Positions 17,759 to 27,090 of a DNA stretch of 64,000 nt are shown here, piece by piece. The stretch is from assembly GCA_023393475.1 (NCBI GenBank), contig JAEWLC010000014.1, forward strand, positions 1 to 64,000, read 5' to 3'. Source of the DNA: Pseudomonadota bacterium (lineage in GTDB: Bacteria > Pseudomonadota > Alphaproteobacteria > Rhizobiales > Devosiaceae). Within the stretch, counting starts at the first letter, position 1. Each line of letters begins with the position of its first letter. Position numbers and translations under genes: made by a program. Below the pieces are notes generated by a model, which saw nothing but the letters and a program-made list of their open reading frames with translations, ran no database searches and was not told the origin of the DNA.

Positions 17759-18420
17759 GGGTGCTTATCGCCGAAGACGATGAGCGTATCGCCGAGCCGC
17801 TGTCGGTCACCCTCGATCGGGCGGGCTTCGTGGTTGATATCGAGACGGACGGAGAAATCGCCTGGTACCGCGGCGATACCGAAAACTTCGATGTGATCGT
17901 GCTCGATCTCGGCCTGCCGACGCTGGACGGGCTGAGCGTCCTCAAGCGCTGGCGCAGTTCCGACCGGCGCTCGCCCGTGCTGGTCCTGACCGCACGCGGC
18001 CGATGGGAAGAAAAGGTCGAAGCCATCGAGGCCGGCGCCGACGACTATGTGGTGAAGCCCTTCCAGATGGAAGAAGTGCTGGCGCGGGTGCGCGCCATCG
18101 TCCGGCGCGCGAACGGGCTCGCGTCGTCGCGGCTCAGCTTCAGCGGTTACGTCCTCGACAGCCGCCAGATGCAGCTGACCAAGGCGGGCGTGCCGGTGGA
18201 TCTCGGTCCGCTGGAACTTCGCCTGCTGCTCCACCTGCTCCATCACCGGGGCGAAGCGGTGTCGCAGATCGCCCTCGCGGAGCATCTCTACGATCACGCG
18301 TCGGACCGGGATCCGAATGCCGTGGAGCAACTGGTTGCCCGCCTGCGCCGCCGCCTGGGCAACAGCGTCATCGAGACCCGCCGGGGTTTTGGCTATGTCG
18401 TGACCGAGGACGCGCAGTGA
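17755..18420 (+). CDS. OmpR/PhoP-family response regulator
   Basis: A 221-residue two-domain regulator. The receiver has the acidic pair in AEDDE, the phosphate-accepting Asp51 (VIVLDLGLPTLDG), Thr79 and Lys101 (YVVKPF). The C-terminal winged helix (about 125-218) includes LGPLELRLLLHLLHHRGEAV and the recognition helix region AVEQLVARLRRRLG followed by TRRGFGYVV. The GTG start overlaps the PepSY stop, and its own stop overlaps the kinase start. It resembles QseB/PhoP-type regulators. Direct targets unknown; the PepSY gene is a likely one. Confidence 0.95.
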   Translation: MRVLIAEDDERIAEPLSVTLDRAGFVVDIETDGEIAWYRGDTENFDVIVLDLGLPTLDGLSVLKRWRSSDRRSPVLVLTARGRWEEKVEAIEAGADDYVVKPFQMEEVLARVRAIVRRANGLASSRLSFSGYVLDSRQMQLTKAGVPVDLGPLELRLLLHLLHHRGEAVSQIALAEHLYDHASDRDPNAVEQLVARLRRRLGNSVIETRRGFGYVVTEDAQ

Positions 18421-19769
18421 GCGACTACTCGTTGCGGAACCGGCTGCTGCTGGGTGTATCACTGTGGTCGATCCTCGTCCTCGCCCTCGCCGGCTTCGTC
18501 GTGGTGCTGATCTTCAGCATCACGGTCCAGCGCGACCAGGTCGAAGATCTGGGGGCGAGCCTCGATCAGCTCACCGTCGCCTTTTCGAGGGAGACGCCGC
18601 CCGCGGATTCGGCCCTGCCCGACCCACGCTACGAGGAGCCAGCTGGAGGACTCTACTACCAGGTCGAGGACCTGATAAGCGGGCAGACCGTCCGGTCCCG
18701 CTCGCTCTGGGACACGGAGCTGCAGCTGCCGGCCCCTGATGGCACGGATCTGCTCGCCAATGGTATCGGGCCGGCGGGGCAGACCGTCTCGGTGCTCGTC
18801 CGCGACATCAGCGTGGTGTCGCCGCCGCGCGAGTTGCGCCTCGCCGTCGCTGAAGACGTGGAACTGCGCGGCCACAGCATCGGCACGTTCAGCATGCAAC
18901 TCGCGGCGGCCCTGTTCTGCGTCGCGGCCGCGGTGGTCGTGGCGGCCTTCGTCATGCTGCGCTTCAGCCTCGCACCCCTCGCGGCGTTGCGGCGCGGCAT
19001 CGCTGCCATCCATCGCGGCAGCGGCAGCAAGCTCGAGGGGGCATTTCCCAAGGAGTTCGAGCCGCTCGTGCGGGAAGTGAACGCCCTGCTCGACGTCAAC
19101 GAAACGACGCTGCAACTGGCGCGCGAACGCGCCGACGATCTGGCGCATGGCTTGAAAACTCCTCTCGCCGTCATGCGCGCCACCGCCGAGCGGCTGCGGC
19201 TCAGCGGCGATGTGGCCAATGCCTCTGCGCTCGATCTGCTGAGCGGCGAGATGGCAGACCGCATCGATTACCAGATGCGGCTCAGCCACCTGCGGGTGCG
19301 CAGCAAGACAAGGAACTTCGCCACCTCGATCGACCAGGCGCTTATCCGCAGCGTCGCCGTCATCCGAAAGACGGGTCGGGGCGCAGACCTCTACTGGCAC
19401 CTGAGCGCCGATAGCGTCGATGCCGATATCGATCCGCATGACCTGATGGAACTCGTCGGAGTGCTGCTGGAAAACGCCGGCAAGTGGGCGCGCTCGGAAG
19501 TGACGGTGAGCAGTCGCCGCCATGGCGACAGGGCCCAGTTCATCGTCAGCGACGACGGCCCGGGCCTTGCGCCAGAGGACATGGCGCGGCTCGGGGAACG
19601 CGGGCGCCGGCTCGACGAGACGCGGTCCGGCTCGGGGTTCGGCCTCGCCATCGCCCGAGAAATCTGCCGGCTCAATGACGGAACGATGGAATTCCGCCAA
19701 TCGCCGTCCGACGGACTGGAGGTGGTCATCTGCCTCGCGTCGGCCCCCGACTGGCTGACATCCAGCTGA
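18417..19769 (+). CDS. Sensor histidine kinase partner of the OmpR-type regulator
   Basis: A 450-residue membrane kinase starting at GTG 18417, overlapping the regulator stop. It has membrane helix 1 (LLLGVSLWSILVLALAGFVV), a periplasmic domain of about 130 residues, helix 2 (AAALFCVAAAVVVAAFVMLR) and a HAMP region. The dimerisation domain carries phospho-accepting His244 (DDLAHGLKTPLAVMRA). The ATPase domain has the N box (VLLENAGKWAR), DDGPGL and GSGFGLAIA. The architecture fits PhoQ/QseC-like kinases. It senses an unknown periplasmic signal and phosphorylates the adjacent regulator. Confidence 0.94.
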   Translation: MSDYSLRNRLLLGVSLWSILVLALAGFVVVLIFSITVQRDQVEDLGASLDQLTVAFSRETPPADSALPDPRYEEPAGGLYYQVEDLISGQTVRSRSLWDTELQLPAPDGTDLLANGIGPAGQTVSVLVRDISVVSPPRELRLAVAEDVELRGHSIGTFSMQLAAALFCVAAAVVVAAFVMLRFSLAPLAALRRGIAAIHRGSGSKLEGAFPKEFEPLVREVNALLDVNETTLQLARERADDLAHGLKTPLAVMRATAERLRLSGDVANASALDLLSGEMADRIDYQMRLSHLRVRSKTRNFATSIDQALIRSVAVIRKTGRGADLYWHLSADSVDADIDPHDLMELVGVLLENAGKWARSEVTVSSRRHGDRAQFIVSDDGPGLAPEDMARLGERGRRLDETRSGSGFGLAIAREICRLNDGTMEFRQSPSDGLEVVICLASAPDWLTSS

Positions 19770-19869
19770 CATCGCAGGTCAGCTGCATTACAGCTTTGAT
19801 TTTAAACGATAATCTGGAACCGGACGACGCTTGGAAAGTTCTCCTATCACAACAACATGGAGAACGAAC

Positions 19870-20052
19870 ATGGCGACCATTATCGACAACGGCGGTGGCG
19901 GAGGCTCCGGAGCAGGCATCATCGCCGGCATCCTCCTGGTCGTGGTTCTGATCGTCGGCTTCTTCGTCTTCATCAACAACAATGGCGGCTCCGGCACCGT
20001 CGACGTCGACGTGCCCAAGGTAAACGTGGACGTCGTCCCCGACGGGCAGTAG
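19870..20052 (+). CDS. Tiny glycine-rich single-pass membrane protein
   Basis: A 60-residue protein with three parts: a glycine-rich start (TIIDNGGGGGSGAG), one membrane helix (IIAGILLVVVLIVGFFVFI), and a short exposed tail NNNGGSGTVDVDVPKVNVDV. Similar small proteins are common in Hyphomicrobiales but have no known function. GGAGAACG sits a few bases before the ATG at 19870. It follows the two-component genes by 100 nt and may belong to their regulon (inference). Confidence 0.75.
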   Translation: MATIIDNGGGGGSGAGIIAGILLVVVLIVGFFVFINNNGGSGTVDVDVPKVNVDVVPDGQ

Positions 20053-20266
20053 CCGCCACATGCACTGCCTGCCAGCGCCCGCCAGGTCCGGGCAGGTCGT
20101 GTGCGGGTGAAGCTGGTGGCCCGGCGTCATCCGCACAGGTTACCAGGCGGATCGAACCGTCGGCAAAGGCTCGCAAAGAAGCCGCCACGCTGACCGGACG
20201 AGGTCTCGAAACTCCCCCAGCCCTCGGCACCCCGTCCGGCACTTTGCCACCTCACAGGAACACCAC

Positions 20267-20341
20267 ATGACCCGCCCCCTGGCGCTGACCGCTGCCTACT
20301 TCCTCTGTCTCGCCCTCTGGATCTTGCCATACTGGGTATGA
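20267..20341 (+). CDS. Possible 24-residue hydrophobic peptide
   Basis: A very short frame beginning MTRPLALTAAYFLCLALWIL and ending PYWV. It has CAGGAAC just upstream and would form one membrane helix. It lies in an otherwise gene-free stretch (20053-20592). Tiny hydrophobic proteins of this kind exist, but length alone gives little support, so this is only a candidate. Confidence 0.3.
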   Translation: MTRPLALTAAYFLCLALWILPYWV

Positions 20342-20592
20342 CATGAGCGCCGATCGGCGCTTAGTTGTACGTCTATTAACTCACACCTCCGGACCCGCTA
20401 AGGGTCGGGCAACGGTCACGCACCGCCCACCCCCTCCCGTTGGGCATCCACAAATTGCGAGAGTCCGCCTCGGGCCAGCAGTGGTCGCGGGCCAATGTCG
20501 GCTCTGCGCCGATACCGTTGATTTAGTCGGCGGTGGATCGGTGGCCGTGGTCGTGATTCCGTCCTGCAGTGGGTTGCAGGGGGGACGCGACG

Positions 20593-20740
20593 ATGATGGG
20601 GATGCAGGTCGAACCGGCGCAGCTGTTCTACGAGTTCCGGCTGGACGATCACGTTCCCGCCGATCACCTGCTGAGGCGCATCGATCGGTTCCTCGATCTT
20701 AAGAGTGTGCGCTGCGAGCTGCGACCGTTGATGGGGCATT
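20593..20740 (+). pseudogene. 5' remnant of an IS1182/IS5-like transposase
   Basis: About 48 codons match the well-known N-terminus of DUF772-type transposases (MMGMQVEPAQLFYEFRLDDH, then VPADHLLRRIDRFLDL). After LRPLMGH the frame loses all similarity and soon stops, so the DDE domain is missing. No inverted repeats can be paired around it. It is a scar of an old insertion immediately upstream of the MFS gene. Confidence 0.75.
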
Positions 20741-20929
20741 GCAGATGCTGCTTAAGCCTCACTTTTTCAACGAAATCCGCCACAAGCGGACCTTCGCTGT
20801 GCAGGTCGGATGCGACTCCTTGGCATGACGTGACGGCCGCGACATTTGCGAATATTTGCATCTGTTTACTGTCGGTGCGGCCCTTCCGGCGTGAATAACG
20901 TTGGGAGGGTTGCATGGGGGCGGGTCAAT

Positions 20930-22270
20930 ATGAGCGACGTTGCGGCGGCGGCCACGCCGGATAGACGGCAGCTCGACAACCTGCCGCTCACGCGGCTGCA
21001 CATCTTCATCCTCGTCGTCTGCGCGGCCGGCTTCTCTTTCGACCTGGCCGAGATCGCCTTTGGCGGCATTCTATCGGCAATCTTTTCGGCGCCGCCCAAC
21101 CCGATCGACCAGGGACTGTTGGCCTGGCTGCTGGCGGCCGTCTATATCGGCGCCATCGGTGGTGCACCGATCATGGGCTGGCTCGCCGACCGGCATGGCC
21201 GGCAGCGCACGCTGTTCTGGGCGCTGGTCATCGTGACCCTGACATCGGTCGGTGCGGCGCTCAGTCCCAATACCGAAACCCTGATTGTCTTCCGTGGCTT
21301 GTCGGGCTTTGCGCTGGGCGCCTATCCGCCGCTGATGATCGCCTTCATGACCGACATCTTCCCAGCGGCGCGTCGTGGCCGGCTGGTGCTGGTGGCCGTC
21401 GCCATCGGCTATCTCGGGCCGCCGGGCCTGATCTTTTTCGTGCGCGGGCTCGGCGCAGCCATGCCGCTCGGCCTCGAAGCCTGGCGCTGGGCCTTCCTGC
21501 TTGCCGGCACCGGCGCCGGCATCTGTGCCATCCTTTTCCGTTTCGTGCCGGAATCCCCGCGCTGGCTCCTGAGCCGTGGGCGGGAGACCGAGGCCGCGAG
21601 GGCGCTAGCGCGCTTCACGGCGTCGCCCACCGTCGGTCGGACCGAGCCAGCAAAGGTCGAGGAAACTGCGGCGCCCGCGGGTAGCTCCATGTCGCAGTCG
21701 CTGTTCGTGCGGCGGCTGGTCTTTCTCATCGTCGCGTATTTCCTGATGCCGTGGGCGACAGTGGGCTTCAGCGCGCTGTCGGGGGCCGTGCTGGTCGAGA
21801 AGGGTATCAACCCGCAGGACTCGATCCTCTATGTCGGCGTTTCGACCTTTGGGCCGCTGATCGGCACCATCATCGGCAGCTTCGTTGTCGACAATATCGA
21901 GCGGCGGACGGCGCTGATCGTCCTCGCCATCGCCATGGGCGCCCTCGGCATCGTCTTCGCGCTCGTAAACGACCCTATTTCGCTGATGGGGACGGGGCTG
22001 CTGTTCAATCTCCTGGTGAACCTCTTCACCCCGGTGATCGTGCTCTATGCGGCCGAACTCTTCACCACCGACCGGCGGGCGCAGGGCGCCTCGTGGGGTT
22101 GGGCCTCGAACCGCTTCGCTTCGGCGCTGGTGCCGCTGGCCCTGCTGCCGCTGCTGCATGCGCAGGGCCCGCTTGCCATGTTCGTCGTGATCGCTGGCAC
22201 GCTGCTCGCCTTCGTCGCGGTCGTGGCGATCTTCGGGCCACGCGGCCAAGCCGGCCGCGCCGTCGCCTAG
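20930..22270 (+). CDS. MFS transporter (metabolite:H+ symporter-like)
   Basis: A 446-residue major facilitator with 12 predicted membrane helices. The loop 2-3 signature is GWLADRHGRQRTLFWALVIV. FVPESPRWLLSRGR after helix 6 is the mark of the sugar/aromatic-acid type subfamilies. Helix 1 keeps an acidic FSFDLAEIAFGG motif, as in aromatic-acid:H+ symporters. Substrate is not predictable. ATG at 20930 is chosen since upstream codons do not look like transporter sequence; the ribosome-binding site (GGGGCGGG) is poor. It ends convergently, overlapping the regulator gene by 4 nt. Confidence 0.88.
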   Translation: MSDVAAAATPDRRQLDNLPLTRLHIFILVVCAAGFSFDLAEIAFGGILSAIFSAPPNPIDQGLLAWLLAAVYIGAIGGAPIMGWLADRHGRQRTLFWALVIVTLTSVGAALSPNTETLIVFRGLSGFALGAYPPLMIAFMTDIFPAARRGRLVLVAVAIGYLGPPGLIFFVRGLGAAMPLGLEAWRWAFLLAGTGAGICAILFRFVPESPRWLLSRGRETEAARALARFTASPTVGRTEPAKVEETAAPAGSSMSQSLFVRRLVFLIVAYFLMPWATVGFSALSGAVLVEKGINPQDSILYVGVSTFGPLIGTIIGSFVVDNIERRTALIVLAIAMGALGIVFALVNDPISLMGTGLLFNLLVNLFTPVIVLYAAELFTTDRRAQGASWGWASNRFASALVPLALLPLLHAQGPLAMFVVIAGTLLAFVAVVAIFGPRGQAGRAVA

Positions 22271-25092
22271 CGCCTGCCTTCGAGCAGGCCGCGGGCGTGC
22301 AGTGCGTCCGCGGTATCGAAGCCCTCGGTCAGCCGTTCGAACACCGGCTCCAGCACCTGCCGCAGCATGGCCGGACGTCCATCCGCACGGTGCATTTCAC
22401 CCACGGTAGTGGCGATGCGCAGCTGCCAGGCCAACGCCGACTGGCGGCCTGCCTGTTCCATCGCTTTGTCGAGCAAAGCGGAGGCCGCGGCGACGCGATC
22501 GGCGCGCGTGGATTTGAGCAAGCGCACGGCAGTCACCCGCAGCATTTCGGGATTGGCCCAGCCGGCGACGCCAGCACGAGCCCGCTCGATTGCCACCTCG
22601 TCGAGCATGTCGGCATCGAAGGTGACGAGCGTATCGGCCTGCAGCGAAACGCCGGGAATGATGTGGCGCGGCGGGTCGCCACGGCGGCGGGCCAGCACCA
22701 TGTTAAAGATTTCACCCCACAGGTGCCAGTTGTGCAGCGCATAGCGCTCGGACTGCTCGAGCAGCTCGTTGGTCATGCCCTGCGCTTCGTCGTCAAACCC
22801 CGACCAGATGGCGACGGGACAGGCGCCGAAGCCGAAGGCCAGCGAGATGGCGTGGGGACCATCCTTTCGAGCGTAGAATAGTGCCTCGAGCGCGACCGAC
22901 TTGGCCTGCCGCGCGTAACCCTGCAGCCAAAGCGAGCGCGCCAGCACCACCCGCATCGAAGCCTGCCTGTCGACCTGCATGGTCCCGAAGCTGAGCGGAA
23001 TGTTGTGCGCCGGATGGGCGATGGCGCGGCTGGCAAAAACCACAGCGCGGGGGTGGTCGCCAAACATGTTGGTCGCCTGAGCGAGGACCCGGTCCGCACC
23101 GAGCCGCGCCAGGTCGTCGCTCGAATGCTCGAGCGCCTGCGACGCACGTTCGGCGTAGTCGAGGCCGGTGGCATAGCGGCCCAGGGTCAGCTCGTGCGTC
23201 GCATACTTGATGAGCGGCGCCGCCTGCATCGCCGGATCACCGCTCTCCATGGCGAGCTCGATGGCGCGCTCCAGCGCCGCATCCTTGTTGTGGAGCGCGA
23301 CGTCGCGGCTCTGCCGGAGGCCTGAATAGGCGACGTTGAGGCGTATCTCAGCCAGCAGCTGGCGCGGCGAAGCCTCGGGCGCCCGCAGAATGGCCTGCTC
23401 AACGCGCGCATCCATTTCGTCGACCAGTGCGAACTGGTAGCCGAGCGGCAGCAGCAGCGTGGTGAGCCGCAGGGCCTGCCCGATATCACCCTCCGGCGAC
23501 CACGCCCAGTCCGTGGCGGCGCGTGCGTCGTCGAGCACGAGGCCGTAGTTCTCCATCCAGTCGGCCCGCGACATGCGGGTCCAGTCGATCTCGGCGCGCT
23601 CGAGCAAGCCTTCGAAATAGTTGGCGTGCTGGCGGTTGAGCGTCTCCAGTTCGTTGGCCTCGGCGGCCTTCTCCTGGGCATAGGCACGGGTGCTGTCGAG
23701 CAGCCGGTAGCTGGCCAGGGCGCCTGTGACTTTGACCGAGAGCAGCGACTTGCGGACAAGGCTGGCGATGTCGTTGATCACCGCAAGCGTGGCGTTGTCG
23801 ATGGCGGCAACCGCGCGGGCGGCATCGAGGGTGAAGCCGCCGCGGAAGATCGAGAGGCGCCTGAGCGTCGCCTGTTCACTCTGGCTCAGGGTGCCGTGGC
23901 TCCAGTCGAGCAGGTTGCGCAAGGTCTGGTGCCGTGGCGCTGCGGTACGCCGGCCCCGCACCAGCACCTCGAAGCGATCGTCGAGATGCGAGGCAAGGTC
24001 GCCCAGCCCGAAGACCTCGACACTCGCCGCGGCGATCTCGATGGCGAGGGCGTTGCCATCGAGGCGACGGCAGATCTCGGTGACCAGCGGCACATCGGCA
24101 TCGGTGAAGCGAAAGACCTCCGAGCTCGCTGTCGCCCGCTCGACGAAGAGCTCGATGGCCGGGATGCCAAGCGCCTCGCCCGCTGGGAGGTTTTCCGCTT
24201 CCGACGGCACTTCGAGCGGTAGCAGGCGGAAGATCCACTCGCCCTGGGCCCGCATCGGCTCGGTGGAGGTGGCGAGGATATGCAGCCGTGGCGCCTGGCG
24301 CAGCAGCAGTTCGGCCATCTCGGTGACTGCGTCGATGATGTGCTCGCAATTGTCGAGCACCAGCAGCAGGTGCTTGTCGGCGAGGAAGGCGCAGAGGGTC
24401 CCCATACCGTCTTCGGCGTTGATCGACACCTTGAGCGCCATGGCGATGGCCTGCGGCAGGCTCGGGCCATCCGCCGCCGCGGCGCCGAGATCCACGGTGA
24501 CGATGCCGTCCTCGAAGGTCTCCTGCAGCTCCTGCACGACGGCGAAGGCAACCGAGGTCTTGCCGATGCCGCCCGGGCCCGAAATGGTAATGAGCCGCCG
24601 GCGCGACACACGCTCCACCAGTGTCGCGACCTCGGGGCCACGCCCAATGAGCTGGGTCAGCGTCGCGGTGCGCGGGCCATCGGCCTCGTCGGCCCGCAGC
24701 GCCGCGACCAGCCGGTAGCCTCGGCCGCTGACATTGGCGATGTATTGCGGCGGATCGGATGTATCGCCGAGCACCTTCCGCAGCACCGCGATATGGACGC
24801 GGAGGTTGGCCTCTTCGACAAAAGTGTCCGGCCATACCCGGGCGATCAGTGCTTCCTTGCTGACCAGCTCACCGCGCTTTTCAACCAGCGCAATGAGCAG
24901 CGACAGCGCGCGGCTGCCGATACGCACCGGCTCGCCGGCCCGATGCAGCAAATGCTGTTCGGGATAGAGCGTGAACAGCCCGAGCTGGACGCCCTGCCCG
25001 GCCGGAATGGTTTTGGCCGAACCCAGATCCCGCGTGTCGACGCGCACTGCCACGTCATCGCCCCATCGGCCGATGGGCACGTGCCCGGTCAC
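22267..25092 (-). CDS. Large winged-helix transcriptional regulator with NB-ARC-type ATPase and TPR-like C-terminus
   Basis: A 941-residue regulator of the AfsR/SARP-related ATPase class. Residues about 35-130 form an OmpR-like winged helix (SRALSLLIALVEKRGELVS, ANLRVHIAVLRKVLG, YIANVSGRGYRLVA). Residues about 150-420 are a STAND ATPase with Walker A GPGGIGKT (172-179), Walker B HLLLVLDNCEH, and the HQTLRNLLDWSHGTLS block. The remainder is alpha-helical, probably TPR-like, and likely binds the inducer or a partner. It diverges from the hydrolase cluster across 355 nt and is the obvious candidate regulator of it (inference). No phosphorylation domain is present. Confidence 0.9.
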   Translation of the reverse strand: MTGHVPIGRWGDDVAVRVDTRDLGSAKTIPAGQGVQLGLFTLYPEQHLLHRAGEPVRIGSRALSLLIALVEKRGELVSKEALIARVWPDTFVEEANLRVHIAVLRKVLGDTSDPPQYIANVSGRGYRLVAALRADEADGPRTATLTQLIGRGPEVATLVERVSRRRLITISGPGGIGKTSVAFAVVQELQETFEDGIVTVDLGAAAADGPSLPQAIAMALKVSINAEDGMGTLCAFLADKHLLLVLDNCEHIIDAVTEMAELLLRQAPRLHILATSTEPMRAQGEWIFRLLPLEVPSEAENLPAGEALGIPAIELFVERATASSEVFRFTDADVPLVTEICRRLDGNALAIEIAAASVEVFGLGDLASHLDDRFEVLVRGRRTAAPRHQTLRNLLDWSHGTLSQSEQATLRRLSIFRGGFTLDAARAVAAIDNATLAVINDIASLVRKSLLSVKVTGALASYRLLDSTRAYAQEKAAEANELETLNRQHANYFEGLLERAEIDWTRMSRADWMENYGLVLDDARAATDWAWSPEGDIGQALRLTTLLLPLGYQFALVDEMDARVEQAILRAPEASPRQLLAEIRLNVAYSGLRQSRDVALHNKDAALERAIELAMESGDPAMQAAPLIKYATHELTLGRYATGLDYAERASQALEHSSDDLARLGADRVLAQATNMFGDHPRAVVFASRAIAHPAHNIPLSFGTMQVDRQASMRVVLARSLWLQGYARQAKSVALEALFYARKDGPHAISLAFGFGACPVAIWSGFDDEAQGMTNELLEQSERYALHNWHLWGEIFNMVLARRRGDPPRHIIPGVSLQADTLVTFDADMLDEVAIERARAGVAGWANPEMLRVTAVRLLKSTRADRVAAASALLDKAMEQAGRQSALAWQLRIATTVGEMHRADGRPAMLRQVLEPVFERLTEGFDTADALHARGLLEGRR

Positions 25093-25447
25093 TTGAATCA
25101 GTTCGCAAGATGGTCACTTTCGCCCCGCGGCCGCGCAACCTGCACCAAGTCTGGAAAATCAGTCGGTAGGCGGGTTTGACGATATACCAAATCTGTCTGG
25201 GCACAACTGACGTACGTTCCCAATTGCGGGCCGCCCGGTGCTGTAAAGCGAGTTGTAAAGAGCCCGTTCACCGCCCGAAATGACTATAGCAGCCTGAGAT
25301 TTCTGGCCGCGGCCTGCCCGGCCGGCAGCTAGGTGCGACGCGAACAGTCGCCTGCAGCCCTGCGTGGCGCACAAGACTTTACAGTTATTCACTCACGCAT
25401 AGCCCGCTTCGAGGAGCTGTCTCCCCTCACTTAACCCGGACACAGCA
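25093..25447. promoter_or_regulatory. Divergent control region with three TGTAAAG boxes
   Basis: 355 nt without a gene between the regulator and the hydrolase cluster. TGTAAAG occurs at 25242-25248 and again at 25254-25260 (12-nt periodicity). Its reverse complement CTTTACA occurs at 25377-25383, about 65 nt before the first hydrolase start. The direct repeat plus distant inverted copy is a plausible operator for the winged-helix ATPase, whose relatives bind direct repeats. No promoter boxes are assigned. Confidence 0.45.
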
Positions 25448-26194
25448 ATGAAACCCCTTTCGATTGGCCTCGGCCTCGCGGCTCTTGCCCTGCTAGCGGC
25501 GGCTCCCGCCCTTGCCGCTCCCGTCAAGAATATCGTCTTGGTGCACGGCGCCTGGGCCGACGGCTCGGGCTGGCAGGCCGTCTACGACATCCTGAAGAAG
25601 GACGGCTACAACGTTTCCGTCGTCTCGAACCCGCTGACCTCGCTCGCCGACGATGTCGCCGCCACCGATCGCGTCATCGAGCGCCAGGACGGTCCCGTCA
25701 TTCTCGTCGGCCACTCCTACGGCGGTGCGGTGATCACCGAGGCAGGCGACGATCCCAAGGTCGCAGGCCTCATCTACGTCGCGGCCTTCGTCCCCGACGC
25801 CGGCGAGTCGGTCCTCGGCCTACTGCCCAAGGATGGCCCACAGCCGCCGATCGAAGTCAGCAAGGACGGCTTCATCTTCTTCGCCAACGGCGCCTACCAG
25901 GCAGCGTTCGCCGCCGGCGTGCCCGCCGCCGAAGCAGATTTCATGCAGGCCTCGCAGGTGCCGCTCGCCGCCGCTGCCGGCAACGCGCCGCTCACCGTCG
26001 CCGCCTGGAAGACCAAGCCCAGCTGGTACGTCGTCGCCAAGGACGACCTGATCATTCCGCCCGATGCCGAACGCGGCATGGCAAAGCGCGCCGGCGCCAC
26101 GACGGTCGAGATGGCCGGCGGCCACGTCGCCTTCGTCGTCGACCCGCAGCCGGTCGTCGACCTGATCGAACAGGCCGCCAACAGCGTGAAGTAA
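25448..26194 (+). CDS. Exported alpha/beta hydrolase
   Basis: A 248-residue alpha/beta hydrolase with a clear signal peptide (SIGLGLAALALLAAAPALAA), so it acts in the periplasm. The fold is marked by the oxyanion strand NIVLVHGAWADGSGWQ, the nucleophile elbow GHSYGG, an aspartate after the sixth strand (VVAKDDLIIP) and the histidine in GGHVAFV. It resembles the salicylate-esterase-like group found with plant-associated bacteria. The true substrate is unknown. It is first of three hydrolases read in the same direction, 27 nt ahead of the next. Confidence 0.88.
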   Translation: MKPLSIGLGLAALALLAAAPALAAPVKNIVLVHGAWADGSGWQAVYDILKKDGYNVSVVSNPLTSLADDVAATDRVIERQDGPVILVGHSYGGAVITEAGDDPKVAGLIYVAAFVPDAGESVLGLLPKDGPQPPIEVSKDGFIFFANGAYQAAFAAGVPAAEADFMQASQVPLAAAAGNAPLTVAAWKTKPSWYVVAKDDLIIPPDAERGMAKRAGATTVEMAGGHVAFVVDPQPVVDLIEQAANSVK

Positions 26195-26221
26195 GCCTGA
26201 CGGCAACGAGGGAGACGACGC

Positions 26222-27046
26222 ATGGCAACCTTTACCACCAAGGACGGCACCGAGCTGTTCTATCGCGACTGGGGCAGCGGACGCCCCGTCGTCTTCAGCC
26301 ACGGCTGGCCCCTCAGCGGTGACGCCTTCGAGGACCAGATGTTCTACCTCGCCAACCGGGGCTACCGCTGCATCGCCCACGATCGGCGCGGCCATGGCCG
26401 CTCCTCACAGCCGCTCGACGGCAACGACATGGACACCTATGCCGACGACCTGGCCGAGCTCTGCGTGCATCTCGACCTCAAGGACGCGGTGCATGTCGGC
26501 CACTCCACGGGCGGCGGAGAAGTTGTGCGCTACATGGGCCGGCACGGTTGCGACCGTGTCGGCAAGGCCGTGCTGATCGGCGCCATTCCGCCCTTGATGC
26601 TGAAGACGCTCGCCAACCCGCTCGGCACGCCGATCTCGGCCTTCGACGCGATCCGCGCCGGCGTCGAAGCGGACCGCTCGCAGTTCTTCGCCGACCTCAG
26701 CTTGGCGTTCTACGGCTACAACCGCCCAGGTGCGAAGGTATCGCAAGGCGTGCGGGATGCGTTCTGGCGCCTCGGGATGCAGGCCGGCATGCCGGCTTCG
26801 TACTACTGCATCAAGGCCTTCTCAGAGACCGACTTCACCCAGGACCTGCGGCGCGTCGACGTGCCGACGCTGGTGCTGCACGGCGACGACGACCAGATCG
26901 TACCGATCGCCGCCTCGGCCGAGCTATCCGCGAAAGTCCTCAAGCAAGCCGAGCTCGTCGTCATCGCCGGCGGCAGCCACGGCATGTGCACCACCCACAA
27001 GGCCCGCGTGAACGCCGAACTCGAGCGCTTCATCGCCTCCGCCTGA
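26222..27046 (+). CDS. Alpha/beta hydrolase, non-haem chloroperoxidase type
   Basis: A 274-residue cytosolic hydrolase close to the cofactor-free haloperoxidase/arylesterase group. It starts MATFTTKDGTELFYRDWGSG, has HGWPLSGDAFEDQM, RRGHGRSSQP and the elbow GHSTGGGEV, with the acid in HGDDDQIVP and the histidine in GGSHGMCTTH. Members hydrolyse esters or lactones and can perhydrolyse short acids. It sits between two other hydrolases in one transcription unit with a GAGGGAGACG ribosome-binding region before the ATG. Confidence 0.92.
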   Translation: MATFTTKDGTELFYRDWGSGRPVVFSHGWPLSGDAFEDQMFYLANRGYRCIAHDRRGHGRSSQPLDGNDMDTYADDLAELCVHLDLKDAVHVGHSTGGGEVVRYMGRHGCDRVGKAVLIGAIPPLMLKTLANPLGTPISAFDAIRAGVEADRSQFFADLSLAFYGYNRPGAKVSQGVRDAFWRLGMQAGMPASYYCIKAFSETDFTQDLRRVDVPTLVLHGDDDQIVPIAASAELSAKVLKQAELVVIAGGSHGMCTTHKARVNAELERFIASA

Positions 27047-27090
27047 CCCCTCAACCGACACTCGGCAAGACCGAGACCAGGAGCATCACC

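Noticed and set aside
18459..19772. Long open frame (437 codons) on the minus strand
   Set aside because: It lies exactly opposite the histidine kinase. Its residues are arginine/histidine/glutamate-rich, as expected for the antisense of a high-GC gene, and no domain is seen.
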